This document shows positions 46,375 through 57,753 of a DNA stretch of 64,000 nt, piece after piece (within the stretch, counting starts at the first letter, position 1; every line of letters begins with the position of its first letter). The DNA comes from Cannabis sativa (taxonomy: Eukaryota > Streptophyta > Magnoliopsida > Rosales > Cannabaceae): positions 50,850,406 to 50,914,405 of the forward strand of contig NC_083603.1 in NCBI RefSeq assembly GCF_029168945.1, in the 5' to 3' direction. The notes under the pieces are model-generated. The model was not told where the DNA came from and made no database searches. It was given only the letters and a program-made list of their open reading frames with translations. The position numbers and the translations under genes were made by a program.

Positions 46375-46864
46375 TGTTATATAAATTAACAATTAACCCA
46401 AGATCTATTTGTATATAACATAGAACACAATAATAAGATATAATAATTAGGTATGTGTACCTGATTGATCCATAGCAATTATCTCTGATTGATCCACAGC
46501 AGTTACTCCAATTTGATAGTACAATACTATCAACTAAGTCTTCCTCCCTAGATCTCTAAATCAGAAGCAGTTTATTTTCTCTGATTATCAAAAAGTATAC
46601 AATTGTGATGAGACAATATGTATTTATAGAGTTAGGGAGGGGACTTAGCTACAAAACCCTAGTTGGGCTAGGCCTGCTCATCAAAGGCTTCAGTCAACTA
46701 GAAAAGCCCACACTTCTGCTTCACCTAGACTTTACTCACAGATGCTAAGCCCATTAACAATTGATCACCAACAACATGGGCTAACACAGCAAAGAACTAT
46801 CCAATCAACCCAAGTTTTAATAAAACCAATAAAATTTAATGTAAGCCCAAATAAAAGTCTAACA
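46375..46864 (-). repeat. Copia C 3' LTR
   Basis: 490 bp, preceded by duplication AAAGC. It carries a minus-strand TATA-type CTATAAATAC near 46620-46630. It differs from the partner at about 46672 (A versus G) and 46740 (A versus T). Confidence 0.95.
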
Positions 46865-47571
46865 TTCTCCCACTTGGGCTACATTGATTTTAATACATAT
46901 ATATTATATATCAAAATAATTTTGTTTGAAAACGACTCATGGGTTGAACAACAAGAAAACATTTGTGGCCACTTTAAAAAATGATAGTTCTCTGATAGCA
47001 TCTCAACATACCGGTCCAATTCAACCTTTGATAATGAACTATGACAGTCATATTGTTTTTAGCTCAACAAAAGACATTCATAATCACAAATACCAAAGTA
47101 TTAAATCGACATGGTCAATAAGTCTAGTAGTGTGGTAAGGAATTATGTTCAACATGTGATCAATTTAAAATAACATAATATCCTTATCGGTCCTCAATTT
47201 CAACGATACCGTGATGCTTAATAAATAAGCCAGTGAAATTAAACATACACCACTTAAAATAAGTAAGTGTCACTAAACTTGCTTAAAGAATTAAGCCAAC
47301 AACATATCATTGTCAATAAGCAAATAAATTTAAAAGACAATGATCACAACAATATGAACCACATGCTTTCAATTCAATCATTCTCGAGAATATAACAAAA
47401 CATAATTGAAAACATATCCATTCAATAATAAAATATTGAAACATAAAATGTAGTTCATAACTTTATTCAGAAAATTATAAATAATAATTTCTAAAAACAA
47501 ACAAAAAATAAAACTCCCACTAACCCAAAAGATCAAAAGATTCTAAAATGCCCGTATTAACAACATGTTTA

Positions 47572-50500
47572 TTAAACAAAGACGGCACTTAACCCTTTGG
47601 TTAGAGGATCGCCTAACATCGACTCGGTCTTGCAATTTTCAATGACAATGTCTCCTTTCTTGACCAAGTCTCGACGGTGAGATACTTTATTTCCATATGT
47701 TTAGAAGCACTACTAATCTTGTTATTCTTTGAAAAGAAAACGAAGCATTATTATCACAATAGATTAGCATAGGTGTGGAAATAGAATCAACCACTCGTAT
47801 CTCCAAAATAAAATTCTTCAGCCACAAAGCTTGCAAAGATGCCCCATAACATGCAACAAACTCTGCATACATAGTAGATGACGTGATCAAAGTCTGTTTG
47901 ACACTCTTCCAAGAAATAAGCAGACTCGCCAAGGTGAAAATATAGCCAGAAGTTGACTTTAAATCATCTACACAACCACCAAAATCTGAATCTGAATAAC
48001 CAACAACTCGAAGATTGTCAACATGCTTATACACAAGCATAAAACTCTTCGTTCTTTGCAAATATCTTAAAACTTTCTTGGCTGCAACCCAATGATCAAG
48101 GCCAGGATCAGATAAATATCTCCCAAGAACATTGACTACGAAAGCTATGTCAGGTCGAGTGCAAACCTGAGCATACATCAAACTCCCTACTACACTTGCA
48201 TAAGGGATGTTCTTCATTGCTCCTCTTTCCAAGTCGTTCTTAGGACATTGCTGCTTAGTGAACTTGTCCCCTTTCAGAATAGGAACAGAACCAGCTTTAC
48301 ACAAATTCATGTTGAACCTTTTGAGCACACGATTAATGTAAGCTTCTTGAGATAAGCCAAGAACTTTTCGATTCCTGTCACGATGGATCTCAATCCCCAA
48401 AACATAGGATGCCTCTCCAAGATCTTTCATATCAAAATTGGAAGACAGAAAATTTTTGGTCTCATTTAGTAGTGACAAATCACCGCCGGCAAGTAAAATG
48501 TCATCTACATAAAGAACAAGAAAAACATAACGACTCCCACTGATCTTCATATAAATACACTGATCAAACTTGTTCTCTACGAAACCAAACGATGTCACAA
48601 CCTTGTCAAACTTCAAGTACCACTGGCGAGATGCCTGTTTGAGACCATAAATGGATCGTTTCAACTTGCAAACCAAGTGTTCTTTTCCATTCTCCTTGTA
48701 GCCTTCAGGTTGAGACATATAGACTTCCTCATTCAATTCTCCATTCGTAAAAGCAGCTTAACATCCATTTGATGCAACTCTAAATCAAAATGCGCAACTA
48801 AGGCCATAATAATTCTGAATGAATCTTTAGTGGAAACAGGTGAGAAAGTTTCAGTGTAATCAATACCTTCTCTTTGAGTAAAGCCTTTAGCCACTAAACG
48901 CGCTTTAAACCTTTCAATCTGTCCCTTTTTATCCCTTTTAGCCTTTAAAATCCACTTACAACCTATTGGTTTGAAACCATCAGGTAATAAAACTAGCTCC
49001 CATACACCATTTTTCTTCATGGAGTCGATCTCATCATCCGTAGCTGCTAACCATTTTGAAGATTGTGGACTATTAAGTGCTTCACTAAAAGTGACAGGAT
49101 CCACAAAATGATCAATATCATATTCTCCTTCTCCAAGATAAACAAAATTATCATGACACTTTGTTGACTTCTTTTGTCTCTGAGATCTTCTTAGAGGAGG
49201 TACTTCTGGAATAACTTCTCTTTGTTGATCATTGTTTTGAATAACATCTTCCACAACTGGAATTTCTTCAATAACAGGATTCTCATTAACAATAGGAGCT
49301 TCATCATTAATAGGCCCTTCATCAATAATAGGACCTTCATCATCTTCGATATCGGGAGCAATATATTCATCAACAATGGGAGCATTACCAACTGGAGTAG
49401 GATGGAGACTACTATTATCATCTCTTGAAAATGACATAGGAATACAGATTCCTTTAGAGGACTCCCCCATTTCAAGAGATGTTGAAGGAATTTTTTCAGC
49501 AACATCAAATTCCAGAAATTTAGCGATTCGAGATTCAACAATTCGCGTACCACGAGTAGGACAGTAAAAGCGATAGCCTTTTGAGCGCATTGGATAACCA
49601 ATGAAATAACAACGATTTGTTCTCGGATCTAACTTTTTCAAATTAGGATCATAAATCTTTACTTCAGCTGGACAACCCCATACTCGAAGATGATTCAGAC
49701 TAGGCTGCCGCCCAGTCCATAACTCAAAAGGGGTTTTGGGAACAGATTTACTGGGAACACGATTTAAAATATAAGTTGCAGTCATAAGTGCTTCACCCCA
49801 TAAAAACTCTGGAAGATTGGTTCTACTCATCATACTTCTAACCATATCCATGAGAGTGCGATTTCTCCTTTCAAAGAACGCCATTTTGCTCGAATGTGAA
49901 CCAGGCATAGTGTATTGAGCAACTATACCATTTTCTTGTAAGTACTCTGCAAAAGGCCCCATGTGTTGTCCAGATTCTGTATAACGACCATAATATTCTC
50001 CTCCACGATCAGAATGAACAACTTTGATGACTCTTCCTAATTGTTTCTCAACCTCATTTCGAAAAATTTTGAGTTTATCAAGGGCGTCAGATTTTTCTTT
50101 AATTAAATAGGTGAATCCATAACGAGAAAAATCATCGATAAAAGTGATAAAATACTTATTTCTGCACAACGTGGTGGAATAAGGACCACTGATGTCTGTG
50201 TGGATAATTTCCAATAAAGATTGACTGCGGTTCGCAGTCTTCTTTCTTGTTTTAGTTAATTTTCCACGATTACAATCAACACAAGTATCCCAATCAGAAG
50301 CATCAAGAGGAGGAAGTACTTCAGATTTAATTAAACGATCAACCCTTTCTCTGGAAATATGACCCAATCTTTTGTGCCATAACAATAAGGATGTTTCCTT
50401 AATATGAGGTCTTTTACCCACAGTATTCACAACATTAAAAGAGGAATCTAAAGGAGCCAATGACAACTTGTAAAGACCATCAGAATAAAAGCAATTTCCA

Positions 50501-51718
50501 ATAATTCGAGAATCAAGCATAATGTCAACATTATCATTTGCAAAATGAAAAGAATATCCTTGTTTAACCAAAAGCGGAAGCGAAACTAAATTCCTTTTAA
50601 AAGTAGGAACATAAAAAGTATTGTTCAGAATAATCTTATCACGAGACTGTAATTCAAGAATAAATGTTCCAACATAGATAACGTCAACTCCAACATCATT
50701 GCCCACTTTAAGCTTGGACTCCCTCTCACTTGGCTTCCTGAGATCCCTTAGCCCCTGTAAGGAAGCAGAAACATGAACAGTAGCACCACTGTCTAACCAC
50801 CAAGAATCAATAGGAACATCAACTAGATTAGATTCAAAACAAACACATGCCGATGGATTACCTGATTGTGCTTGCTTCTTTTCTAACCAAGTCTTAAATT
50901 TGTGACAGTCCGTTCTCCGATGCCCCAATTTTTCACAAAAGTAACACTTCACATTAGAGTATTTGGACTTTCCATTGTTATTCTTCTGTTTATTCTTATG
51001 CTCCTTACCATTACCATTCTGTTTTGTAGCACCATCATTTTTATTCTTGAATTTTTCTTTTCCTTTGTTGGGCTTGAGGTGAGAAACATAGTTAGCAGAT
51101 TCATTCTTCTCCCTTTTAAGCTTGCTTTCTTCAAATACACACCGAGAAATTAGGTCGCCGATAGTCCATGTTTGATTGTAAGTGTTGTAGGCCGTCTTGA
51201 TTAGGCCGAAAGAGGCGGGGAAGAGCATGAAGAGCTCGATGAATAATGAAAGAGTCAGGAAGAGGAATATTATGATCTTTTAACTTGGACTGAACATTCA
51301 CCAATTTCAGAATAAAATCTCGCACTCCTTTTAATTCATCATACTTAATGGTTGTCATTTCATCCATAAGATGTCCAAATTTCGCCGTTTTCTCCAGTGT
51401 CGTATAATTTTTCTACAGCATTGAAAAACTCTTTGGCATTTGTAGTGTCTGGCAAACCACTCAATAGATGTTCAGGAATGGATCTTTTCATAGTAAGAAG
51501 ACTAAGACGACTTGACTTTTCCCATTGTGCATGATGAGTTCTCTCGGCATACTTCGAGTCGATAAGATCGCAGGTTTTTCTTCTCGTAGGCACAAGTCCA
51601 AATCCATTATGCCTAAAGTAAATTCCACATCTCGTTTCCATGTCTTGTAGTTGGAAGCATTCAAAATATGGATGGAAGCATTATTGTTGTTCACAGAAAA
51701 GGAGACTGAAAAATTCAA
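47572..51718 (-). pseudogene. Copia C gag-pol with several single-base frameshifts
   Basis: Minus strand: gag starts at 51718 (MNFSVSFSVNNNNASIHILN) and continues in different frames (51641-51380, 51367-51220), with breaks near 51560, 51370 and 51215. From 51228 a long open frame runs to 48733: gag C-terminus with zinc knuckle [14 protein letters not shown], protease [15 protein letters not shown]-pre-integrase [15 protein letters not shown], integrase ([16 protein letters not shown]) and start of RT. A one-base loss near 48760 shifts the frame. RT (VLYVDDILLAGG) and RNase H continue at 48736-47687; further shifts near 47740 and 47690 precede the C-terminal DPLTKGL and stop at 47572. Domain set and length match Tork/Angela-type copia. 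As read, no complete polyprotein can be made. Confidence 0.9.
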
Positions 51719-53237
51719 AAATTAAAACTTGAATAAGCAATATGAGCAATGTATTAGAAAATATTGTAGAATCAACTGGTCATTATAAACTCCCCTTTGG
51801 GGTGAGAATATAACACACACATGATTTACCTTCATGAAGTTAACAACAAAGAAAAAATACATATCATTTAAGAATTTTATTACCTTTGGGCAAATAAATT
51901 TCTTAAAAATATGTATTAATTCAAGCAAAAAATAATAATAAATTTATATATTTTAATTATTACCTTTGGGCAAATAATTAAAATATATACATTTAATATT
52001 AACTCACTTCATGGAATGTGAACTAATATATGTAAATACTACCTTTGAGCAAGTAATTACACATATAGTCAACCAAAAATATAATATTTTCTTCAACATG
52101 TGAAATTTGGTGATTAAACAATCATTGAAAATTAATAATTTTCAACCAAATTTCCAAAAGAGATATATAATTGCTTTTATTATATTGATAATAAAAAAAA
52201 TAAAGTGTCCACCATAACACATTATTTTTATATCAAATAATCAAGTTTTATAACTTTAGAACAACAATTAATGGAAAAATGTGAAATAAAGAATATTGGT
52301 GGAGATTACATAGTCAAGATAAATTAAACAAGAGAGTGACTATGTCATATGGGACGAGAAGAAACTCAAAAAATTTTCTATGATTTACGGATTTTGAAAA
52401 ATCATCAAAAATTATTTTTAATAATTTTTTAACTGCATAATTATCATTAAAATAATAATAATTATTAAACGGAGTCAAAAAATTAATTAAAAATCATAGA
52501 AAAATCAGAAATTAAATTCTAATAACGCTGAAAAAAAAAAATCGTCGAAAACGGACCTCCCAGCCGGCCCCACGCGCCCCCACGCGCCGCCTGCGCGAGT
52601 GGGCTTCGCGGCTAGGACCTTCTTCTTCTTTCTGGGCGGGTTCCAGTCGGGTCACGCGACCCGTTTCGGCCCAGTCGGGTCTGGTCGTGTTTTCCGGCCA
52701 AAAACTCGACGAAAACACCGGAATTTGGATGGGTTTTGCTCGGGATTGAATTTCTAATTGATCTATGCTACTAATTTCGTGTATTAAAGACTAAAAAACA
52801 ATAGATCTAAAGAAAAGCGATCCAAAAAATAAAGAGCATAAAAAAATTGATTTGGAATATCAATCTTAATCAAAATACAAAATTAATCATTTAAGAACAT
52901 TCATAAACAATTAATAATGAGATATCTATAATCAATTTTAGATTAAAAACGATAAAATCAAAATACACAATTATAATTTCACATTATAATCATATAAACC
53001 CTAAAACTTTAAATTTAAAATTCTCTTAATATACACAATGATTTTATGCATATAATATATCAATTGATAGAGAATTTAACGATCAATAAAACACATAAAG
53101 TTTTAAGATTTATAAACAAAAAATTGCACATAAAATAATAACGAAATTGATATGAAATTATGGATAATTAACATATACAAATTAATTATACTAATTATAG
53201 GTTCTAAATCATATACAATAGGCAATCTGATACCACA
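51719..53237 (-). other. Copia C untranslated leader, with GC island and 80-bp periodic motif
   Basis: About 1.5 kb between the 5' LTR and gag. Near gag, the phrase TACCTTTGGGCAAATAATTA (plus strand) recurs at 51881, 51961 and, degenerately, 52040, about 80 bp apart. At 52550-52700 an otherwise AT-rich leader becomes strongly GC-rich (GGCCCCACGCGCCCCCACGC) and is open on the minus strand for 68 codons without recognisable domains. These features could form RNA structures used in packaging or translation; that is inference. Confidence 0.6.
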
Positions 53238-53727
53238 TGTTATATAAATTAACAATTAACCCAAGATCTATTTGTATATAACATAGAACACAATAATAAG
53301 ATATAATAATTAGGTATGTGTACCTGATTGATCCATAGCAATTATCTCTGATTGATCCACAGCAGTTACTCCAATTTGATAGTACAATACTATCAACTAA
53401 GTCTTCCTCCCTAGATCTCTAAATCAGAAGCAGTTTATTTTCTCTGATTATCAAAAAGTATACAATTGTGATGAGACAATATGTATTTATAGAGTTAGGG
53501 AGGGGACTTAGCTACAAAACCCTAGTTGGGCTGGGCCTGCTCATCAAAGGCTTCAGTCAACTAGAAAAGCCCACACTTCTGCTTCACCTAGACTTTACTC
53601 ACTGATGCTAAGCCCATTAACAATTGATCACCAACAACATGGGCTAACACAGCAAAGAACTATCCAATCAACCCAAGTTTTAATAAAACCAATAAAATTT
53701 AATGTAAGCCCAAATAAAAGTCTAACA
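53238..53727 (-). repeat. Copia C 5' LTR
   Basis: 490 bp, the near-identical partner of 46375-46864. Followed on the plus strand by duplication AAAGC at 53728-53732. The primer-binding site abuts it at 53237 and below. Confidence 0.95.
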
Positions 53728-54029
53728 AAAGCTTGTAAAGGTTTTGGAGCGCCTGCGACATATGCGAGAAGTAGTTTCGAGGAGGATGAAGACGATAATT
53801 TTTTTTGGGGCAATCCACTACAGCGACAGTTCAAAATCGTCGGCCTATAGTATCGACTATAGCCAACAGTTTTAAGCCGTCAGAAATTCTTTTATACCGA
53901 CATTTTTCTACCGTCGCTTATTCTACCAAGTATTTGCGATGCTCGTATAGGCGACAGTTTTATAGACCGTCGAGAATTCTTTACCCGAAGGTGTAAAACT
54001 GTCGGGAATTCCAAATTTTTTTAGTAGTA

Positions 54030-54091
54030 AATTTATAGCCATTGGATCCATAATTTCAGTCTGATTTTCCCTCCGTGTTGTTACAGCCATC
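54030..54091 (-). pseudogene. N-terminal start of Tat-like gag 1
   Basis: ATG 54091 opens MAVTTRRENQTEIMDPMAI and is cut by the CACTA-like element at 54029. It lies about 40 bases inside the primer-binding site, the expected place for gag. Confidence 0.65.
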
Positions 54092-54147
54092 TCGCATCCT
54101 ATAAAGATTTAAAACAATGTGTTTCTTTGCTCTCAATGAAAGCACCA

Positions 54148-55742
54148 TGTGAGCACCATTTTCTTTTTTGTTAATGAAAATTTTGTGGATTTTTTTAAAA
54201 AAATAAAAATAAATAAAACATAAAAAATACACCAAACATACCAAAATAGTATCATACAATAGAGTACCCTATAACCATGCTCACATTATGAGCCAACTTT
54301 TTAATCTTTATTAAGGATGTACTAAAAATCTATTGTTAACTAGTGACAAAGTCCATCAAAAGAAAGATATTTAGATTGAATTTCAATCTCAGTTTAATGG
54401 ATTAGAATTTTGTTGATAGACTTAATTACACCAAATATAGTATTCTAATATCTGGTTAATAGATTAGAAGTTAAAATGGCATTAATTTTTAGGATTTAGT
54501 CTCCGTTCAGAGTGTGAGACAAAATTAGGATTGAGATGTGTGTTCAATTAAGAAAAATGCATTTCGATTAGAGTATTGTTATTAAGTATTAGTAGTGCCT
54601 AGCATCTTCTAGACATGTTGCGTTGCGATTGGCTAGCGATACTCCTTAAAAATTATTATATTAAACTATACGCGACTCGATATATAATTGGACTAATAGC
54701 AATATTGACGTGTCTTTTAGTATTTCTTTTTGGATTAGGTTGTGGCATAGGCAAGGCTTACGCACGCACCGTGCTTTGTGAGGTAGATGGAATTTTGAAT
54801 GAGTCTCCCCATGAAAATATGAATATATAGTTTCTGTTGAGATGCAGTCATAGTACGAGACGTAAGTAGTAACCATGTCTTACAAGCTTTTGCAAATACC
54901 AACTCCTAATAATGTTTTTTTTTAAAAAAAAAACCAAAAATTGAAAGGGCCAAAAAGAACTTACATATACACTAACACTAGTATATTAATTTATAGAAAT
55001 TGAAAAGAAGCAGTCAAAGATGAATGACAGTATGGAGCTACCGTATTATATTCCATTTGTCTCTTTAGATTAAGTTAACCATTCTTAGTTTGTTTCTTTC
55101 TTTTTAAATTACATATGAATTATTTATCTAATAAGTAACTGGTTATAGTAAAGGCAAGCAGGGTTTTTGACAGGGTTCTCTATTGTTTATATATTGTCTT
55201 ATTTAAACTCAAAGATTCTCTAATTTAAATGCCAATTTCTTTTAATATGCAACCCACCTCTACATTTTGTTTTATTTTTAATTGATTAGTTATTGCATTG
55301 AGATTTTGTTTTTGAAGGTATGATATTGAGATTTAGAGAATGTGAGAATTATAGAGGTGAGTGAATTAATTGACTTTATATTCATTCATTTTCAGACAAT
55401 CTCTGCATTAAAATAAAAAATAAAAAGCATATCCCAATATCCCATTATAATAATGAGTATTTGCATAAACTAAAATGTAAGTAAAAGAAGTCCACTCATT
55501 CAAAACCAAAAATAATAATGATATTGGTCAGTCAACATCATATATGCTTCAATTACAATATCATTAAATTAATTAGTCTAAAAAATATACTATAGATCGA
55601 CGATTCATAAATTATTTTATTATTCATAGACTAATCACTAGAATAGAATATGAGGTAGACATAAGTTATGACTTTATATTGCCATTAATTTTTTGATTAG
55701 GATAAAAAAAAAAAAGCTACAATAATTTTAATTAAGCTATTT
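54148..55742. other. Probable 5' LTR of gypsy remnant 1 plus unassigned AT-rich DNA
   Basis: The bases just above 54147 should be the 5' LTR end (minus-strand ...GGTGCTCACA), but no second LTR is available to set its start. The frame at 54615-54830 is hydrophobic in part (LIAILTCLLVFLFGLGCGIG) and unrecognised; it is not convincing as a gene. Confidence 0.35.
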
Positions 55743-56441
55743 AGGGTGCGTTTGGGATAGCTTTTAAAAAAGCTAGAAGCACTTTTTTAAAAAGCTATCA
55801 TTCAAAATGTGTTTGGTAAAATTAGAAAATTAACTTTTTTAAGAATTTAAGACAAAATTTCAACTTTTTGCAAAAGTTTGCCAACACCAACTTTGGGAAA
55901 TTAGCTTATACGGGAAGCTATTTTGTTGGTTTAATGAATATTTCACTTGACAAAATTACCCTCATTCTAATTATAAAATTTATTTTTTACCATTTTATTT
56001 TAAGATTCTCTTCTCCCCAATACATCTTTCTCTATTATTCTTTTGTAATAGATGATATTTATGTAATTTATTTTATTATTATTATTAGTACAAGTCTAAC
56101 TAATTATTTTATTATATATATTTTTTTAAAAAAATATATATTATAAGAAAAAAAATTATTGTAACTTGTAATAAAAAAATAATTATAAATATATTAATAT
56201 GTATGAATTTATTTAAATAAATTAGATAACAAATATCATACTTATTTTAGTAATTGTATATTTAATAGTTATTCAATCATCTAGCTTATCAAATACTTAT
56301 ATACAATTTTTTTAACTCACAGCTATTTTAAAATTATATTTACCAAACACTCAGCAGCTTTTTTTTCACACCACAGCTACAGTTGTTTTTTCTCACAAAG
56401 ACAAATTACAATCGTTTCTCACAAGACAAGGCAACCGGCCC
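55743..56441. mobile_element. hAT-like MITE candidate
   Basis: The left end TAGGGTGCGTTTGGGATAGC has the usual plant hAT-MITE start. The right end on the other strand reads TAGGGCCGGTTGCC. Just inside, AGCT-rich words (AAAAAGCTAGAAGCAC on the left; CAGCAGCTTTTTTTTC on the right) are in inverted relation. About 700 bp, AT-rich, non-coding. No clean 8-bp duplication, so the boundaries are tentative. Confidence 0.45.
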
Positions 56442-57381
56442 TAGTCTGTCATAGCTGTTAAAAACTCTAAAACAAAGTTGTCATTTTTCGGTTGAGTAGT
56501 CTTAAATTAAACCCTACCTAACAAATAAAAGAATTTTTCCATATAGAATTAATAAATTAATAAATATAGTATATGACAAACATACCAGGCAAAAACAAGT
56601 GATGGTGCATAATTGAATATTTTATGAAGCTCTGATTTCATCAAATATAAATTTCTATACATAATATTTTCTTTAATTTATTGCAAATTAATTAATATAA
56701 TTTATGCAAAACCATGTATACATAAATCATAAAATATTCATATGAACTCGAACATGTTTTGCAGTAAGCTCTGAATATTTTTATTCTTTGCTTATTGACT
56801 TTGAGCCCAGCTTGCATAATATAAAAAATTTGGGAATAAAAGGTTGGTAGCTTAAAATTAAATTCAAAGGCCTGTTGATAATTGATTTGGCTTTTAATTC
56901 ACTTCAAACCGTTGTAGTAATATTTAATGGCATATTTATATAATACTCTAATTGTTGTTTTTTTTTTTTTGTAATTTACTGCGTAAATACTAAATTTAAT
57001 TTTTAATTACAAATAAATATATTATAAATTTAATTTTTATTAAATTATATTTTAAGAATTTTCTATGTATTTGACCATTAAATGTTAAATGGACCACATG
57101 ACAATTTTTTTTTTTTATTTTGAGTCAACCACATGACAATTTTTAATTGTCCCATATCATTAACTTTTTATTTTTATTTAAAAATTTAGTTAAATATACC
57201 AATAAAAAAATAAAACGTGGATAGTATTTATTTGTAATCGAAAGTTAAACTTAAATATTTAAGTAATAAATTACTTTTATTTTTTTTTATTTTAACAAAT
57301 GGGTTATCCTACCTCGTGTAAAAAAAGGGTTTAATTTTTGTTTTTATTTTGGAGATATACAGTAACTATTATATATTTATG
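56442..57381. other. AT-rich intergenic DNA
   Basis: No gene, RNA or paired repeat recognised. The phrase ACCACATGACAATTTTT is directly repeated at about 57093 and 57129. Confidence 0.4.
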
Positions 57382-57753
57382 GGTAAATACTATTTTGTAC
57401 CCTGTGTTTTGTAAAAGTTACAGATTGGACCCTGTGTTTTGTTAAATGACAAAATGGACCCTGTATTTTCTAAAATAGTAAAAATAGGACCCTGAGCTTA
57501 ATTTTTGACAATTTTTTTTTTAATACAACAAACTTGAAGACAATGCTTAATACGAACAGATACAAAAAATGTAAGTAGTTTTGTCATAGCACTTTTAGAT
57601 CAGATTATAATTAAATTTTATTTTGACAAAAAATCAATTCAGGGTCCTGTTTGTACTATTTTAAAAAATACAGGGTCCATTTTGTCATTTAACAAAACAC
57701 AGGGTCCAATTAGTAACTTTTGCAAAACAGAGGGTCCAAAATAGCATTTACCC
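57382..57753. mobile_element. MITE with about 115-bp inverted repeats (GGGTAAAT ends)
   Basis: The left arm GGGTAAATACTATTTTGTAC and the right arm (other strand) GGGTAAATGCTATTTTGGAC are inverted copies over about 115 bp, with GTTAAATGACAAAATGGACC present exactly in both. 372 bp, non-coding, hairpin-forming. The GGGTAAAT end resembles the MITE at 7877-8259. I could not confirm a target duplication. Confidence 0.75.

Larger units (their letters stand above)
46375..53727 (-). mobile_element. Ty1/copia element C (Tork/Angela-like), young full-length insertion
   Basis: LTRs of 490 bp (46375-46864 and 53238-53727) begin TGTTATATAA and end AAGTCTAACA. I see two differences between them (about 99.6% identity). 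The perfect 5-bp target duplication AAAGC is at 46370-46374 and 53728-53732. Primer-binding site TGGTATCAGA lies just inside the 5' LTR (minus strand, from about 53235). The polypurine tract is AAGTGGGAGAA beside the 3' LTR at 46865-46875. Full length is 7,353 bp including a leader of about 1.5 kb. Gag and pol are recognisable but frameshifted. Confidence 0.95.
45666..54029. mobile_element. CACTA-like non-autonomous element, split by copia C
   Basis: The left end is CACTACGACAAAAATGGGT. The right end, on the other strand, is TACTACTAAAAAAATTTGG, with the first base apparently mutated. Just inside, both ends carry CGACGGTT/CGACAGTT words, and both subterminal regions are filled with variants of GACGATTTTAAACCGTCGG in both orientations. 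Flanking triplets GAT and AAT are a plausible decayed 3-bp duplication. Without copia C the element is about 1.0 kb, too short for a transposase. Removal leaves the surrounding gypsy gag in phase. Confidence 0.75.
42845..54147 (-). mobile_element. Ty3/gypsy Tat-like remnant 1, hosting two nested insertions
   Basis: Minus strand: a primer-binding-site-like TGGTGCTTTCATTGAGAG at 54147-54130, identical to that of the gypsy element at 61964, then a gag start at ATG 54091. The coding region is cut at 54030 by a CACTA-like element and resumes at 45665, running through gag to the protease and ending near 42845. No RT, integrase or 3' LTR follows, so the 3' part is deleted. A 5' LTR should lie just above 54147, but I could not define its outer end. 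Confidence 0.75.

Noticed and set aside
52512..52718. 68-codon minus-strand frame in copia C leader as a gene
   Set aside because: Arginine-rich frame imposed by GC composition; upstream of gag and without family similarity.
54615..54830. 71-codon frame with a hydrophobic segment as a membrane protein gene
   Set aside because: Isolated, no similarity recognised, within the probable LTR or flank of a gypsy remnant.
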